In this document: positions 1-6,865 of the stretch, piece after piece
Numbering within the stretch: the stretch's first letter is position 1
How the letters are laid out: each line of letters starts with the position of its first letter
Virus record (IMG/VR): IMGVR_UViG_3300027759_000398
Coordinates: 1-24,702 of that record
Strand: one strand, 5' to 3'
From: a virus
Length of the DNA: 24,702 nucleotides
The notes under the pieces: model-generated
Told to the model about the DNA's origin: nothing
The model's input: only the letters and a program-made list of their open reading frames with translations
The model's database searches: none
Translations under genes and position numbers: made by a program

Positions 1-653
1 GTATTACTATAAATGTCTGATTGAGTAGAAAGTATAACTTTTTGTGTAGAAGCTGGCCCAAACAGATATGTTTTAGCAGTAAAGTTTAATGTATAAATGA
101 CAGCTCTTCTAGTAACAAAATCTCCTGTATAACTATCTTCATAATTAACATTATTTAAAACTATAGGCACGTCTCTTTTAATATCTAATTCTGGTAATAA
201 ATTTATTGTAACAGTATAATCTGGTTGAAAGTATGGTAATATTTGTTCTACAATTTGTAGGCCGTTTTCAGCTGTAGCTGTAAATATGTTTAAAGTATAA
301 TTAATATTATAAGGCACCGGTGTATAATTAAAATTTACACCTGTATTTGTAGATGTCTTTGGTGTTCTTAATTTTTGTACTCTTGTTAATTTTCTACCAG
401 CATCATAAACAATACCTGTTATTTCAAAACTCATACGAGGCAATACAATAGCAAATTCTCTATCTTGTAAATCTTTTTGTTGATCTAAACGAACTAAAAA
501 CTTTTCTTTTGGTCCATAGGCCAATGGTACAGTTATACTTTGAATTTGAACACCACTAGTATCGGCCTTTTTAACTTGTATCTCATTAAAGATTGTTCCA
601 AAAGCAACAGTTAATCTTCTTAGGCCTTCATTGTAATAAAAATTTCCAAACAT
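1..653 (-). CDS. gp15: gp15-like tail completion / proximal sheath stabiliser protein (C-terminus cut by window edge)
   Basis: The reading frame opens with ATG at 653-651 and stays open to base 1, giving about 217 residues with no stop, so the C-terminus lies outside the window. The translation begins MFGNFYYNEGLRRLTVAFGT and continues with a conserved-looking segment around PLAYGPKEKFLVRLDQQ and an FAIVLPRMSFEITG stretch. This is the pattern I know from T4-like gp15, the protein that caps the tail tube and sheath and joins the tail to the neck. Its start codon overlaps the gp14 stop by one base (TAATG), which suggests translational coupling. The order gp13-gp14-gp15 is the standard T4-like order and supports the call. 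Confidence 0.85.
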   Translation of the reverse strand, partial: MFGNFYYNEGLRRLTVAFGTIFNEIQVKKADTSGVQIQSITVPLAYGPKEKFLVRLDQQKDLQDREFAIVLPRMSFEITGIVYDAGRKLTRVQKLRTPKTSTNTGVNFNYTPVPYNINYTLNIFTATAENGLQIVEQILPYFQPDYTVTINLLPELDIKRDVPIVLNNVNYEDSYTGDFVTRRAVIYTLNFTAKTYLFGPASTQKVILSTQSDIYSN

Positions 654-1444
654 TAATAGTCTCCTGGCTCACCAAACGGATTTGTTTCCGAAAAGTCTAA
701 TATATCATCAGCTGTTGAAGCAGTATCAAATCCAGCTTCATTATCTAAATCATTATTATCAGCATAAGTTGAATTTATAGTTTCACTAAATGTCTCTAAT
801 AAGAAATAGTTATTATCAGTATTTACAGTATCATTTTCTAACAATAAAGCACCTGTTTCATTTTCTAAAGAAATATTATGGTCTATTTGATTTAACGTGT
901 AGATATCTTCTTTTTCATCAATTGCCTGTACACCTGTTTCTAAATCTTCGCTTGAGTATTCCCAACGAGTTACTCTTAATTTATAAACTGGTAAATTTCC
1001 TAATTGAAAGAAAGGTTGTTGATCTTCCACAAACTGTATCTCAAAAAAACTGTTCATTAAAGGCATATAGATTATATCGCCTTCATTTGGTCGGCCTTCA
1101 GCAATCATAGTTGATCGTGAACTTACCAATTCTTCAAATCTTCTTTTAGAAACCATGAATGTAGTATCTTCACGTATTTCTAAACCAAATTTATTAATTA
1201 TTTCTTGTTGACCTAAAAATCCTTCACTAGTTTCAAAATACATTTCAACAGGTAAAGCATTTTTAAATTTACTAATTACATCTTCACCTAAAATAATATC
1301 TTTGTTAACTAGAGTTCTAGGCATATAGTAAACCATGTTACCATATATCTTTAAGCCTTCTATAATTAAATCTTCGTGAAGTCTTTGTTCGGCAAGATTA
1401 CCTATTCCATTTCCCGACTGAAAATATGGATTCATTACAACCAT
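653..1444 (-). CDS. gp14: gp14-like neck protein
   Basis: This 263-residue protein carries the hallmarks of T4-like gp14, a neck (head-to-tail connector) protein. An NPYFQSG start is followed by the segment EDLIIEGLKIYGNMVYYMPR, then ILGEDVISKF and a KFGLEIREDTTFMVSKRRF block at roughly residues 85-105. The C-terminal 80 residues are acidic, Asn/Asp/Thr-rich and low in conservation signals. I chose the ATG at 1444 because AGGA lies six bases upstream of it. A second in-frame ATG at 1435 has no ribosome binding site at good spacing. The gene starts three bases after the gp13 stop and its own stop overlaps the gp15 start, as expected for a co-translated neck operon. Confidence 0.9.
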   Translation of the reverse strand: MVVMNPYFQSGNGIGNLAEQRLHEDLIIEGLKIYGNMVYYMPRTLVNKDIILGEDVISKFKNALPVEMYFETSEGFLGQQEIINKFGLEIREDTTFMVSKRRFEELVSSRSTMIAEGRPNEGDIIYMPLMNSFFEIQFVEDQQPFFQLGNLPVYKLRVTRWEYSSEDLETGVQAIDEKEDIYTLNQIDHNISLENETGALLLENDTVNTDNNYFLLETFSETINSTYADNNDLDNEAGFDTASTADDILDFSETNPFGEPGDY

Positions 1445-1447
1445 ACA

Positions 1448-2260
1448 TTATCCTATCATAAATGTTGGAGCAATTTCGTAAGAGTCTCTTATTTCTTTTT
1501 CCAGTTTTTCTATTTCAGTTTGAGCTTCTGTAAATAACTTATCACCATTTAATGTAACACCACCCAACATTGTTACGCCATTAAATTTGCTTAGATTACT
1601 TCCCCATTGTCTTTTGAATTGAGCCGTTATATATCTTTTTAACCAGATATCATTATAAACGTCCGTGTAAGTATTTGGATCTAATTTTCTATAACACTCA
1701 ATAACAAGATATTCATTTACTTGTAAATCATAATCCCAAGCCATATCAATATATAATCTGTTATCGTGTTGTTGAAATCTTATAGGTTTTTGACCTACTA
1801 ATATTTGATCTAAAAAATCTAAATGTCTTAACACCATATCATAGTTGATAATTGATGTTGAAGCAAAGTCATAAAGGTCATTTAAACGTAATTGATATCT
1901 TACGTCAAACATGTTTAGATTTGCTTTATCAGAAAAAGGCAATATGTTGATAACTGAAATTACGGATTCAGGAACCACAATGTAATTATTTGCTTCGTAC
2001 CAAGTTGATGAAACTCCATTTTTAGTGGCCGTTTCTGTAGTTGGAGTAGAAGCTTGTAATCTTTGTTTATCTGCTTCTGTTAATTTATATTTGAGGTATG
2101 TTCTTCTTATTCCATCATAATGATGTTGAGCATAGAATTGTAATGCCTCATCCATACGATCTTCTAACTGGTCATTATCCACGTTAATCTCTATAACTGG
2201 TTTACCTAATGATCGTAAAGCGTATTGTTTTAATGTTTCTCTTGTTGCTGGAGTGGCCAT
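1448..2260 (-). CDS. gp13: gp13-like neck protein
   Basis: The protein is 270 residues from the ATG at 2260. It begins MATPATRETLKQYALRSLGK and continues PVIEINVDNDQLEDRMDEAL, which is the recognisable N-terminus of T4-like gp13, the neck protein that contacts the portal vertex and gp14. A conserved-looking EYLVIECYRKLDP and LKRYITAQFKRQWG segment follows near residues 180-220. The frame can be extended three codons to a GTG at 2269, but that would overlap the TATAAATA motif by one base. I therefore prefer the ATG. No Shine-Dalgarno sequence is visible before either start. Downstream genes gp14 and gp15 follow without a gap. Confidence 0.9.
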   Translation of the reverse strand: MATPATRETLKQYALRSLGKPVIEINVDNDQLEDRMDEALQFYAQHHYDGIRRTYLKYKLTEADKQRLQASTPTTETATKNGVSSTWYEANNYIVVPESVISVINILPFSDKANLNMFDVRYQLRLNDLYDFASTSIINYDMVLRHLDFLDQILVGQKPIRFQQHDNRLYIDMAWDYDLQVNEYLVIECYRKLDPNTYTDVYNDIWLKRYITAQFKRQWGSNLSKFNGVTMLGGVTLNGDKLFTEAQTEIEKLEKEIRDSYEIAPTFMIG

Positions 2261-2269
2261 AGTAACCAC

Positions 2270-2277
2270 TATTTATA
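2270..2277 (-). promoter_or_regulatory. Late promoter motif before gp13
   Basis: An exact TATAAATA reads on the minus strand here, nine bases before the gp13 ATG. T4-like phages use TATAAATA (NATAAATA in marine T4-like phages) as the -10 element for the phage late sigma factor. With the usual spacing, transcription would begin only a few bases before the ATG, so the transcript would have almost no leader. Confidence 0.6.
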
Positions 2278-2343
2278 ATAATTAGTTTGAGACCTAATTG
2301 ATTAAATATGAATTATACGTTGATATTTTTATAAGTTATTATA

Positions 2344-2652
2344 TTATTCCTTAGGGTATTTAGCTTTTACTGCTAGACAATCGTTAATATACTTTTGTAT
2401 TTGAGCATCATCACCTTTAACAATACCATCTAGGTATTCTTTAAAATCAGGATATTCGTTTGCTCTATCTCTTTGGTATTGTTTGGCTTCGTATTCTGCC
2501 TGTAGTTCTGATTGTTTAGCTAATATTTGTTGATTAGTAATATTAGTTGGATTGTTATCATGCCATTCTAAAGTATTAATATCATCTCCTGAACAAGAAA
2601 CTTGTGCAGTAGGATTTAAAACTAATATTGTTTTACATATATCTATTTTCAT
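2344..2652 (-). CDS. Small tail-assembly-chaperone-like protein following a fibre gene
   Basis: This 102-residue protein has an N-terminal MKIDICKTILVLNPTAQVSC strand-rich part. A predicted helical stretch follows (QQILAKQSELQAEYEAKQYQ), then a NEYPDFKEYLDGIVKGDD tail. Proteins of this layout, with a glutamine/alanine-rich helix followed by a tyrosine-proline segment, are common beside fibre genes in marine phages. They are usually annotated as tail assembly chaperone or hypothetical. It starts two bases after the fibre gene at 2655-3521, with AAAGGA as a good ribosome binding site. I infer a role in folding or assembling that fibre. The exact family assignment is uncertain. Confidence 0.6.
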   Translation of the reverse strand: MKIDICKTILVLNPTAQVSCSGDDINTLEWHDNNPTNITNQQILAKQSELQAEYEAKQYQRDRANEYPDFKEYLDGIVKGDDAQIQKYINDCLAVKAKYPKE

Positions 2653-2654
2653 AA

Positions 2655-3521
2655 TTATCCTTTAATTTCTAAACAAGTAATTGTACTTGTTTTTGATTGA
2701 TAATTTATATTACTTGTACCACTACCAACTTTAAAATAGGCTTGATATGTAGTTGAAGAAGTTGTTGATGGAGAGTCTAAATACATCATGGAAGCACCAT
2801 TATTAACTGTACCAGAAGAACATTCATAAAAACCATAGGTAGCATTTCCCAAATTTGTTGTTCCATTTCTGTATATAGTTGAATATGTTGACGCATCACC
2901 AGTAATAGAAGAAATACTAGCAAGAACTAATATTTTATTACTTGCAGAAGATGGAGTTATTGTTACTGACAATGTGTTTGAAGCTGTTACAAATGAAGTT
3001 GAAGATGTGCTTCTTACAGTAGAATCAGTAGCACTTAATACTTGAATAACTTGTCCAGCAGTTGCTCCTACTGTTGAATATTGTAAAGCTGTAGCACCTG
3101 AATTTACTACCAATGCTTGACCAGCAGTACCAAGTGTAGCTAAGCCAGTACCACCATTAGTATATGGAAGTGTACCAGTAACCTTAGTAGTTAAATCTAT
3201 TGTTGATGCGGCAATCTTTGCGTTAGTAACTGTACCATCGCTAGGAGTACCTATTGAAAGTACATCACCTAATACTAAAATAAAATCTATTGAGTCAGAA
3301 GCAGTTAAAGCATCTGAGAATACTATTGTTGAACCTGATATTGTATAAGCTGAAGTTGGCGATTGAATAACACCATTTAAAGATACGATACAGTTGTTTG
3401 CAGTTTGTGGAAAATACGCAACTCCACCATTTAATAAATTGTATGTAGCTGTAGCAGATGTAACTATAGCATCTAGCTTAACGAAGTTTCCTACAACTGG
3501 TTGTTTGCCGATATATGCCAT
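2655..3521 (-). CDS. Tail fibre / virion structural protein with MAYIGKQP N-terminus
   Basis: This is a 288-residue Ser/Thr-rich, cysteine-poor beta-type protein. The N-terminal domain (about residues 1-95) begins MAYIGKQPVVGNFVKLDAIV and contains NNCIVSLNGVIQSPTSAYTI and a DSIDFILVLGDVLSIGTPSD strand series, a form widespread in marine phage structural proteins. Residues 97-145 hold the TVTNAKIAASTIDLTTKVTG and PYTNGGTGLATLGTAGQAL linker typical of tail fibres. The C-terminal 125 residues, ending TITCLEIKG, are probably the exposed binding domain. A similar NGGTGLA-type linker occurs in the fibre at 4692-5486. The start overlaps the preceding stop by one base (TAATG), with AGGAAAT upstream. 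Confidence 0.75.
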   Translation of the reverse strand: MAYIGKQPVVGNFVKLDAIVTSATATYNLLNGGVAYFPQTANNCIVSLNGVIQSPTSAYTISGSTIVFSDALTASDSIDFILVLGDVLSIGTPSDGTVTNAKIAASTIDLTTKVTGTLPYTNGGTGLATLGTAGQALVVNSGATALQYSTVGATAGQVIQVLSATDSTVRSTSSTSFVTASNTLSVTITPSSASNKILVLASISSITGDASTYSTIYRNGTTNLGNATYGFYECSSGTVNNGASMMYLDSPSTTSSTTYQAYFKVGSGTSNINYQSKTSTITCLEIKG

Positions 3522-3805
3522 TAGTTATTTCCTAGTATTGAGTTAATCTCAGCATCATTCAAACCCAATGCTTTAAGTTTGTTTAGTGCTGATTGTTTGT
3601 TAGCTTGTGCTTGAATTTCTATATTTTTTAATTCTTGTATTTTAGCTTCTACTTCTTCTTCTGTAGGTTTTGTAATAGAATTATCATATACAATAATATT
3701 CTCATAAGACATTCTATTTTCTCCAGTATAATCTTTTTTAAATCCATACCATTGACCAGGATACATTTTTGCTAAAGCATGTTTTAACCAATCTTGTTCA
3801 TTCAT
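3521..3805 (-). CDS. Small fibre-associated chaperone-like protein (XkdW-like tail)
   Basis: This protein of 94 residues begins MNEQDWLKHALAKMYPGQWY. The second half is a charged predicted helix (KPTEEEVEAKIQELKNIEIQ) ending in a short helical hairpin, LNKLKALGLNDAEINSILG. The last segment resembles the C-terminal helices of small XkdW-like or tail-fibre-assembly proteins that accompany fibre genes. It follows the 191-aa fibre gene after one base and overlaps the start of the next fibre gene, so it is translated with them. The ribosome binding site TAGGAGA is strong. The function as a folding helper is inferred from size and position. Confidence 0.55.
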   Translation of the reverse strand: MNEQDWLKHALAKMYPGQWYGFKKDYTGENRMSYENIIVYDNSITKPTEEEVEAKIQELKNIEIQAQANKQSALNKLKALGLNDAEINSILGNN

Positions 3806-3806
3806 A

Positions 3807-4382
3807 TTATGTTTCTCCTAATTTTATAAAAATAAAAGAAGTTACATTTGTATTTGTATCTCCTCTTAATGTAGAACCATCACCAAAAGCTGCAGTTCTA
3901 AATTTTACTTTAACATTTGCAATATCTGTAACATCTATAATTGAAAATCCTGCACCAGTTGCGTTAGGTTCAGTATCATAACCATAATGTGCATTACCTT
4001 GTCTAATTTGATTAGAATAATTGTATGTTGAATTATTAGTTGTTACTAAAATACCTAATAATGCATTTCCATATTGTCTTGAAAGAATTGTTGCTTGTGC
4101 CATTACCAACCAATATCCAGTAGATGGAAAAGTAAATACACCAGAAGATTGCGTCATTCCTGTTCCTGATAAACCAAATCCATAGGTATCAACTCTTTCA
4201 AGATTTGATGTTATTTCTGCATCACTAGAAAAATCAGTTGTTAATCTCCATTGATCTGCTTCAGTTAAACCAGAAACAACACCAGATAACTTAGTAGAAG
4301 CAATTGCTGCACTAGCATTAATATCGGCATTAACTATTGTGCCATCAGTTATTCCTAGTGATTGTATTTTTGTTAGTGGCAT
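3807..4382 (-). CDS. Short tail fibre / C1q-like receptor-binding structural protein
   Basis: This protein of 191 residues begins MPLTKIQSLGITDGTIVNAD and INASAAIASTKLSG, the repeating linker common at the N-terminus of marine phage fibres. It shares this linker style with the fibre at 4692-5486. From about residue 60 the sequence becomes a compact beta-rich domain with GVFTFPSTGYWLVMAQATIL, then VTTNNSTYNYSN and an aromatic end, TSFIFIKLGET. The phrase FPSTGYWLV followed by alternating hydrophobic strands recalls C1q/TNF-like jelly-roll domains in phage fibres, but this is a weak structural guess. It lies between two chaperone-like small genes in a tightly packed operon. Confidence 0.65.
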   Translation of the reverse strand: MPLTKIQSLGITDGTIVNADINASAAIASTKLSGVVSGLTEADQWRLTTDFSSDAEITSNLERVDTYGFGLSGTGMTQSSGVFTFPSTGYWLVMAQATILSRQYGNALLGILVTTNNSTYNYSNQIRQGNAHYGYDTEPNATGAGFSIIDVTDIANVKVKFRTAAFGDGSTLRGDTNTNVTSFIFIKLGET

Positions 4383-4385
4383 AGT

Positions 4386-4691
4386 TTATTTTAATGTTGG
4401 GTATAAATCGTTTTTAATTATATTAACAATCTGTTCAACAGTCGTTAATCCTTCAGTTAAATCTCTTAGTTCTTGTCTATATGCCTTAATATTAGCTGGT
4501 ACTTCTTCATTATTTTCTTTAGATTTAATTACATAAAAATCAGTTTGATTTAATAAATTATTTCTAACATTTCTTAATTCTTTAATTGCTCTATCAAATG
4601 CACCATTATTCCAAGTTAATTCTTCAGCTTGTCTAAATGCAATTTCTTCAGGTGTTAAATTAATTTCAATATTATTAATAATCTTTTTCAT
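4386..4691 (-). CDS. Phage tail assembly chaperone (Phage_tail_APC-like)
   Basis: This 101-residue protein contains the signature of the phage tail assembly chaperone family at residues 40-83. It reads LRNVRNNLLNQTDFYVIKSK followed, after a short acidic loop, by AYRQELRDLTEG. In that family the pattern R-x-x-RN-x-LL-x-x-TD plus AYRQ-x-LRD is diagnostic. The ATG at 4691 directly abuts the stop of the preceding fibre gene, so it is probably translated from ribosomes finishing that gene. Members of the family are normally encoded just after the tail fibre they help to fold, which fits the position here after the 264-aa fibre. Confidence 0.75.
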   Translation of the reverse strand: MKKIINNIEINLTPEEIAFRQAEELTWNNGAFDRAIKELRNVRNNLLNQTDFYVIKSKENNEEVPANIKAYRQELRDLTEGLTTVEQIVNIIKNDLYPTLK

Positions 4692-5486
4692 TTATTTAAT
4701 TCCATATAATTTAAAATTTCCTGATGATATATTTCCTGTTGAAGCTAAAAAAGTAATTCCTGATAAAGCGTTACCATTTGTTGCATTATAGCCAGAAGTA
4801 CTACCAACATATAATCTATTTCCTGCTGAATTAAAATAAGTACAATTCCCTAAAATTAACTTGTATGGCCCACTACTTAATGGATTATAAATATAAAATG
4901 TTCCATTTTTAGTACCGTCTATTGATGTACTTGAAGTATCATCGCCTAATCTGATACTGGAAGTACTCCAAGCACCACTTGCACTATTATAAACAGTAGT
5001 ATCTGAATTAAGATAAGCAACATTCTCTACCCATTGATAATTAGAAGTTAAGTCGGAATTTGATTGTCTTACTCTTAATGTAAGAGAAGCAGATGAAGCA
5101 GGCTTTACTTGGCTATAAATAAAACAATAATTTTTATAAGTTGAAGAAAAATAACCATCAAAACTTACTGAAGCAGATGAAGAAGCGTCTGTTGATGCAA
5201 GTAAAACAAAATCAGAACTAGCAACTGTTGGAGTATAATATTCAAGTGCTGTTGCACCAGAGTTAACTCTCAATTCTTGTAATGAAGTTCCTAATGCAGC
5301 TAAACCAGTTCCACCATTTGCTACAGGTAAAGTACCAGTTACTTTAGTTGTAAGATTAATTGTTGAGTTTGCAATATCAGCATTAGCTATTGTAGCATCT
5401 ACAATCTTTGCAGATGTTATAATGCTATCAGCTATATCCGCAGAAGTTAAAGGTACTGCAGAAGGTTTATTTCCTATGAAAGGCAT
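4692..5486 (-). CDS. Tail fibre / virion structural protein
   Basis: This protein of 264 residues begins MPFIGNKPSAVPLTSADIAD, then has a repeating linker of the form ITSAKIVDATIANADIANST up to about residue 48. A VTGTLPVANGGTGLAALGTS segment follows that is strongly similar to the linker in the fibre at 2655-3521. The remaining 165 residues are Ser/Thr/Asn-rich, with strands such as SASLTLRVRQSN and GPYKLILGNCTYF, and end in NFKLYGIK. This C-terminal part is probably the receptor-binding or virion-surface domain. AGGAAAT lies at suitable distance before the ATG. Its stop abuts the start of a tail assembly chaperone gene. Confidence 0.72.
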   Translation of the reverse strand: MPFIGNKPSAVPLTSADIADSIITSAKIVDATIANADIANSTINLTTKVTGTLPVANGGTGLAALGTSLQELRVNSGATALEYYTPTVASSDFVLLASTDASSSASVSFDGYFSSTYKNYCFIYSQVKPASSASLTLRVRQSNSDLTSNYQWVENVAYLNSDTTVYNSASGAWSTSSIRLGDDTSSTSIDGTKNGTFYIYNPLSSGPYKLILGNCTYFNSAGNRLYVGSTSGYNATNGNALSGITFLASTGNISSGNFKLYGIK

Positions 5487-5497
5487 TTAATTTCCTA

Positions 5498-5821
5498 TTA
5501 TGATATTGCATCAACAGTTGAAACCCAAGTATCTAAAGATGAAGCTGTATCTGATACAACTTTTAAAATATCTCCAGATTGAACTACAACTTTAGCACCA
5601 CCATCGAGAATTTGTAATGCTGAACCTGCTGGGATTGGTGCATTTTTTACTAAATAAAAATCGTTAGCACCATCATTAATATAAACAGAAGCAAGAACTG
5701 CACTTGCAGTTACATTTGCTACAGATATACCTACGATTGTATCATTTGAATTTGCTGTAAATAAAGTAGCTGCTGTTACTCCAGTCAGTCTAGCTTTGTA
5801 TCTTGTAAAATCTTGAGCCAT
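5498..5821 (-). CDS. Small virion structural protein of marine phages, function unknown
   Basis: This protein of 107 residues starts MAQDFTRYKARLTGVTAATL. It reads as a single beta-sandwich: alternating strands around DTIVGISVANVTASAVLASV, YINDGANDFYLVKNAPIPAG and KVVVQSGDILKVVSDTASS. I associate this compact form with small structural proteins beside fibre genes in marine phages, but I cannot name a function. Two overlapping late-promoter motifs and AGGAA precede its ATG, so it probably heads the late transcript for the downstream fibre-chaperone genes. Confidence 0.65.
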   Translation of the reverse strand: MAQDFTRYKARLTGVTAATLFTANSNDTIVGISVANVTASAVLASVYINDGANDFYLVKNAPIPAGSALQILDGGAKVVVQSGDILKVVSDTASSLDTWVSTVDAIS

Positions 5822-5834
5822 ATTTAATTTCCTA

Positions 5835-5848
5835 TATTTATATTTATA
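5835..5848 (-). promoter_or_regulatory. Two overlapping late promoter motifs (5835-5842 and 5841-5848)
   Basis: TATAAATATAAATA on the minus strand contains two exact TATAAATA copies offset by six bases. The TAA stop codon of the upstream 182-aa gene lies inside the first copy. AGGAA follows before the ATG at 5821. The layout implies a late promoter for the fibre-chaperone block from 5821 down to 2344. Confidence 0.6.
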
Positions 5849-6392
5849 AAGCTATAGACATTGCTATAACAAATCCGGCTGTTGGAGATGAAGGTAATGC
5901 TGAAACCTGGCCATCTACGTAATCTTTAGTTGCTTTTGCTGTAGGTATAGTTGTATGTGTACCTGCTACAGAAGTTAAATCAGTATCTATTACTCCTGCT
6001 GAAAAATCTGATACTGTAATGTTTGTTGCTGATGAACCTGTGTAACCAATGTTACCTTGTGAACCTGTGTAACCTATAACCGTAGAGGCCGATCCTGTAT
6101 AACCAATTGATCCTGTGTAACCAATGTTACCTTGTGAACCTGTGTAACCTATAACCGTAGAGGCCGATCCTGTATAACCAATTGATCCTGTGTAACCAAT
6201 ATCACCTTTTGAACCTGTGTAACCTTGAATACCACCATAAGGCAAACTATTCCAAGTAGTAGTACCATCACCAATTTTAAACTTGGCTGTATCTGTTTCG
6301 ATACCCATTTCTCCCGATGCTAAAACTACTGTACCATTAGTAGTCCATTGGGTTGAAGTACCTCGTCTAAATTGTAACTGAATATTTGCCAT
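5844..6392 (-). CDS. Fibre protein with Mtd-like N-terminal domain and collagen-like segment
   Basis: This protein has 182 residues. Residues 1-52 read MANIQLQFRRGTSTQWTTNG and then GEMGIETDTAKFKIGDGTTT, which matches the small N-terminal domain found in major tropism determinant and hyaluronidase-type phage fibre proteins. Residues 57-125 are a collagen-like block of G-x-y triplets dominated by GYTGS, interrupted by two ASTVI inserts. The C-terminal 57 residues contain the phrase IPTAKATKDYVDGQVSALPS, a trimerising or attachment motif often seen in phage fibres, and end in a short hydrophobic strand. The domain order (attachment, collagen rod, tip) suggests a trimeric virion spike. Confidence 0.75.
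   Translation of the reverse strand: MANIQLQFRRGTSTQWTTNGTVVLASGEMGIETDTAKFKIGDGTTTWNSLPYGGIQGYTGSKGDIGYTGSIGYTGSASTVIGYTGSQGNIGYTGSIGYTGSASTVIGYTGSQGNIGYTGSSATNITVSDFSAGVIDTDLTSVAGTHTTIPTAKATKDYVDGQVSALPSSPTAGFVIAMSIAL
6017..6224 (-). repeat. 27-bp collagen-coding repeats with a longer duplicated unit
   Basis: The DNA encodes GYTGS-type repeats. A longer block is duplicated nearly exactly: a GSASTVI insert plus its two flanking repeats occurs at about 6049-6120 and again at about 6115-6186. The near identity at the DNA level points to recent duplication by slippage or recombination. Confidence 0.75.
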
Positions 6393-6412
6393 ATTAATTT
6401 AAATTCTCTTTA

Positions 6413-6420
6413 TATTTATC
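6413..6420 (-). promoter_or_regulatory. Probable late promoter motif (NATAAATA)
   Basis: GATAAATA lies on the minus strand 20 bases before the ATG at 6392. It fits the NATAAATA late motif of marine T4-like phages but not the stricter T4 TATAAATA. A weak ribosome binding site (AAGAGAA) lies between the motif and the start. Confidence 0.45.
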
Positions 6421-6449
6421 TATAATAAAATTTATATTTTTCATTTATT

Positions 6450-6794
6450 TTAATTAATTCCTCCGCAATCAAATGCAGGACCACCTGAATAATTTGAAGT
6501 AGGACTACCACCATCAAAAACATAAGCTGTAGTAGGCCCAACTGAACCTGTGTAACCAATATCACCTTTTGAACCTGTGTAACCAATATCACCTTTTGAA
6601 CCTGTGTAACCTATAACTGTAGAGGCCGATCCTGTGTAACCTATTGAACCTGTGTAACCTAAATTTCCTTGTGAACCTGTATAACCAGCTGTAAGAGGTA
6701 CTAACTCCCAAGCATCACCATTAAATTTCCATGTTTTCCCACCTAATGTATAGGTATCGTTTGTATTGGCTGGACTTGGAAAATTTATGGCCAT
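6450..6794 (-). CDS. Short collagen-like fibre protein, N-terminal paralogue of the 850-aa fibre
   Basis: This protein of 114 residues opens [20 protein letters not shown] and continues [20 protein letters not shown]. The first 37 residues match the N-terminus of the large fibre at 20419-22971, including [15 protein letters not shown]. The collagen-like part (about residues 37-90) has only a few units plus one ASTVI insert. The end contains [20 protein letters not shown], a tip motif I have seen in cyanophage structural proteins. The protein is therefore complete rather than truncated, a short rod with the same attachment domain as the long one. A late promoter precedes it. Confidence 0.72.
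   Translation of the reverse strand: MAINFPSPANTNDTYTLGGKTWKFNGDAWELVPLTAGYTGSQGNLGYTGSIGYTGSASTVIGYTGSKGDIGYTGSKGDIGYTGSVGPTTAYVFDGGSPTSNYSGGPAFDCGGIN
6524..6686 (-). repeat. 27-bp collagen-coding repeats
   Basis: Short run of the same 27-bp family that encodes GYTGSKGDI. The DNA at its start (about 6680-6714) is nearly identical to 22850-22884 in the 850-aa fibre gene, so the two genes share recently homologous DNA as well as protein. Confidence 0.75.
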
Positions 6795-6818
6795 AGTTTA
6801 TATTGGTTAGTTTTACTA

Positions 6819-6826
6819 TATTTATA
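6819..6826 (-). promoter_or_regulatory. Late promoter motif before the 114-aa fibre gene
   Basis: Exact TATAAATA on the minus strand, 24 bases before the ATG at 6794. It lies between the modification operon and the small-fibre block, so the fibre genes downstream can be expressed late, independently of the sigma-70-type promoter at 11605-11633. Confidence 0.6.
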
Positions 6827-6865
6827 TAAACTTATAGTTACTGGATGATAATGTTTATGACTATT

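Noticed and set aside
790-1110. Plus-strand open frames across the window (for example 790-1110, 3769-3981, 11747-12019, 13744-14040, 15667-15927, 18495-18686, 23818-24024)
   Set aside because: Each lies opposite a recognised or strongly coding minus-strand gene. The translations have no recognisable motif and unnatural composition.
2261-2269. Upstream GTG start for gp13
   Set aside because: It would overlap the late promoter by one base and has no ribosome binding site. The ATG at 2260 gives the family's usual MATPATRE-type start.
5844-6392. Diversity-generating retroelement target suggested by the Mtd-like N-terminal domain
   Set aside because: The N-terminal attachment domain is found in many fibres. 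No reverse transcriptase, template repeat or adenine-biased variable repeat is visible.
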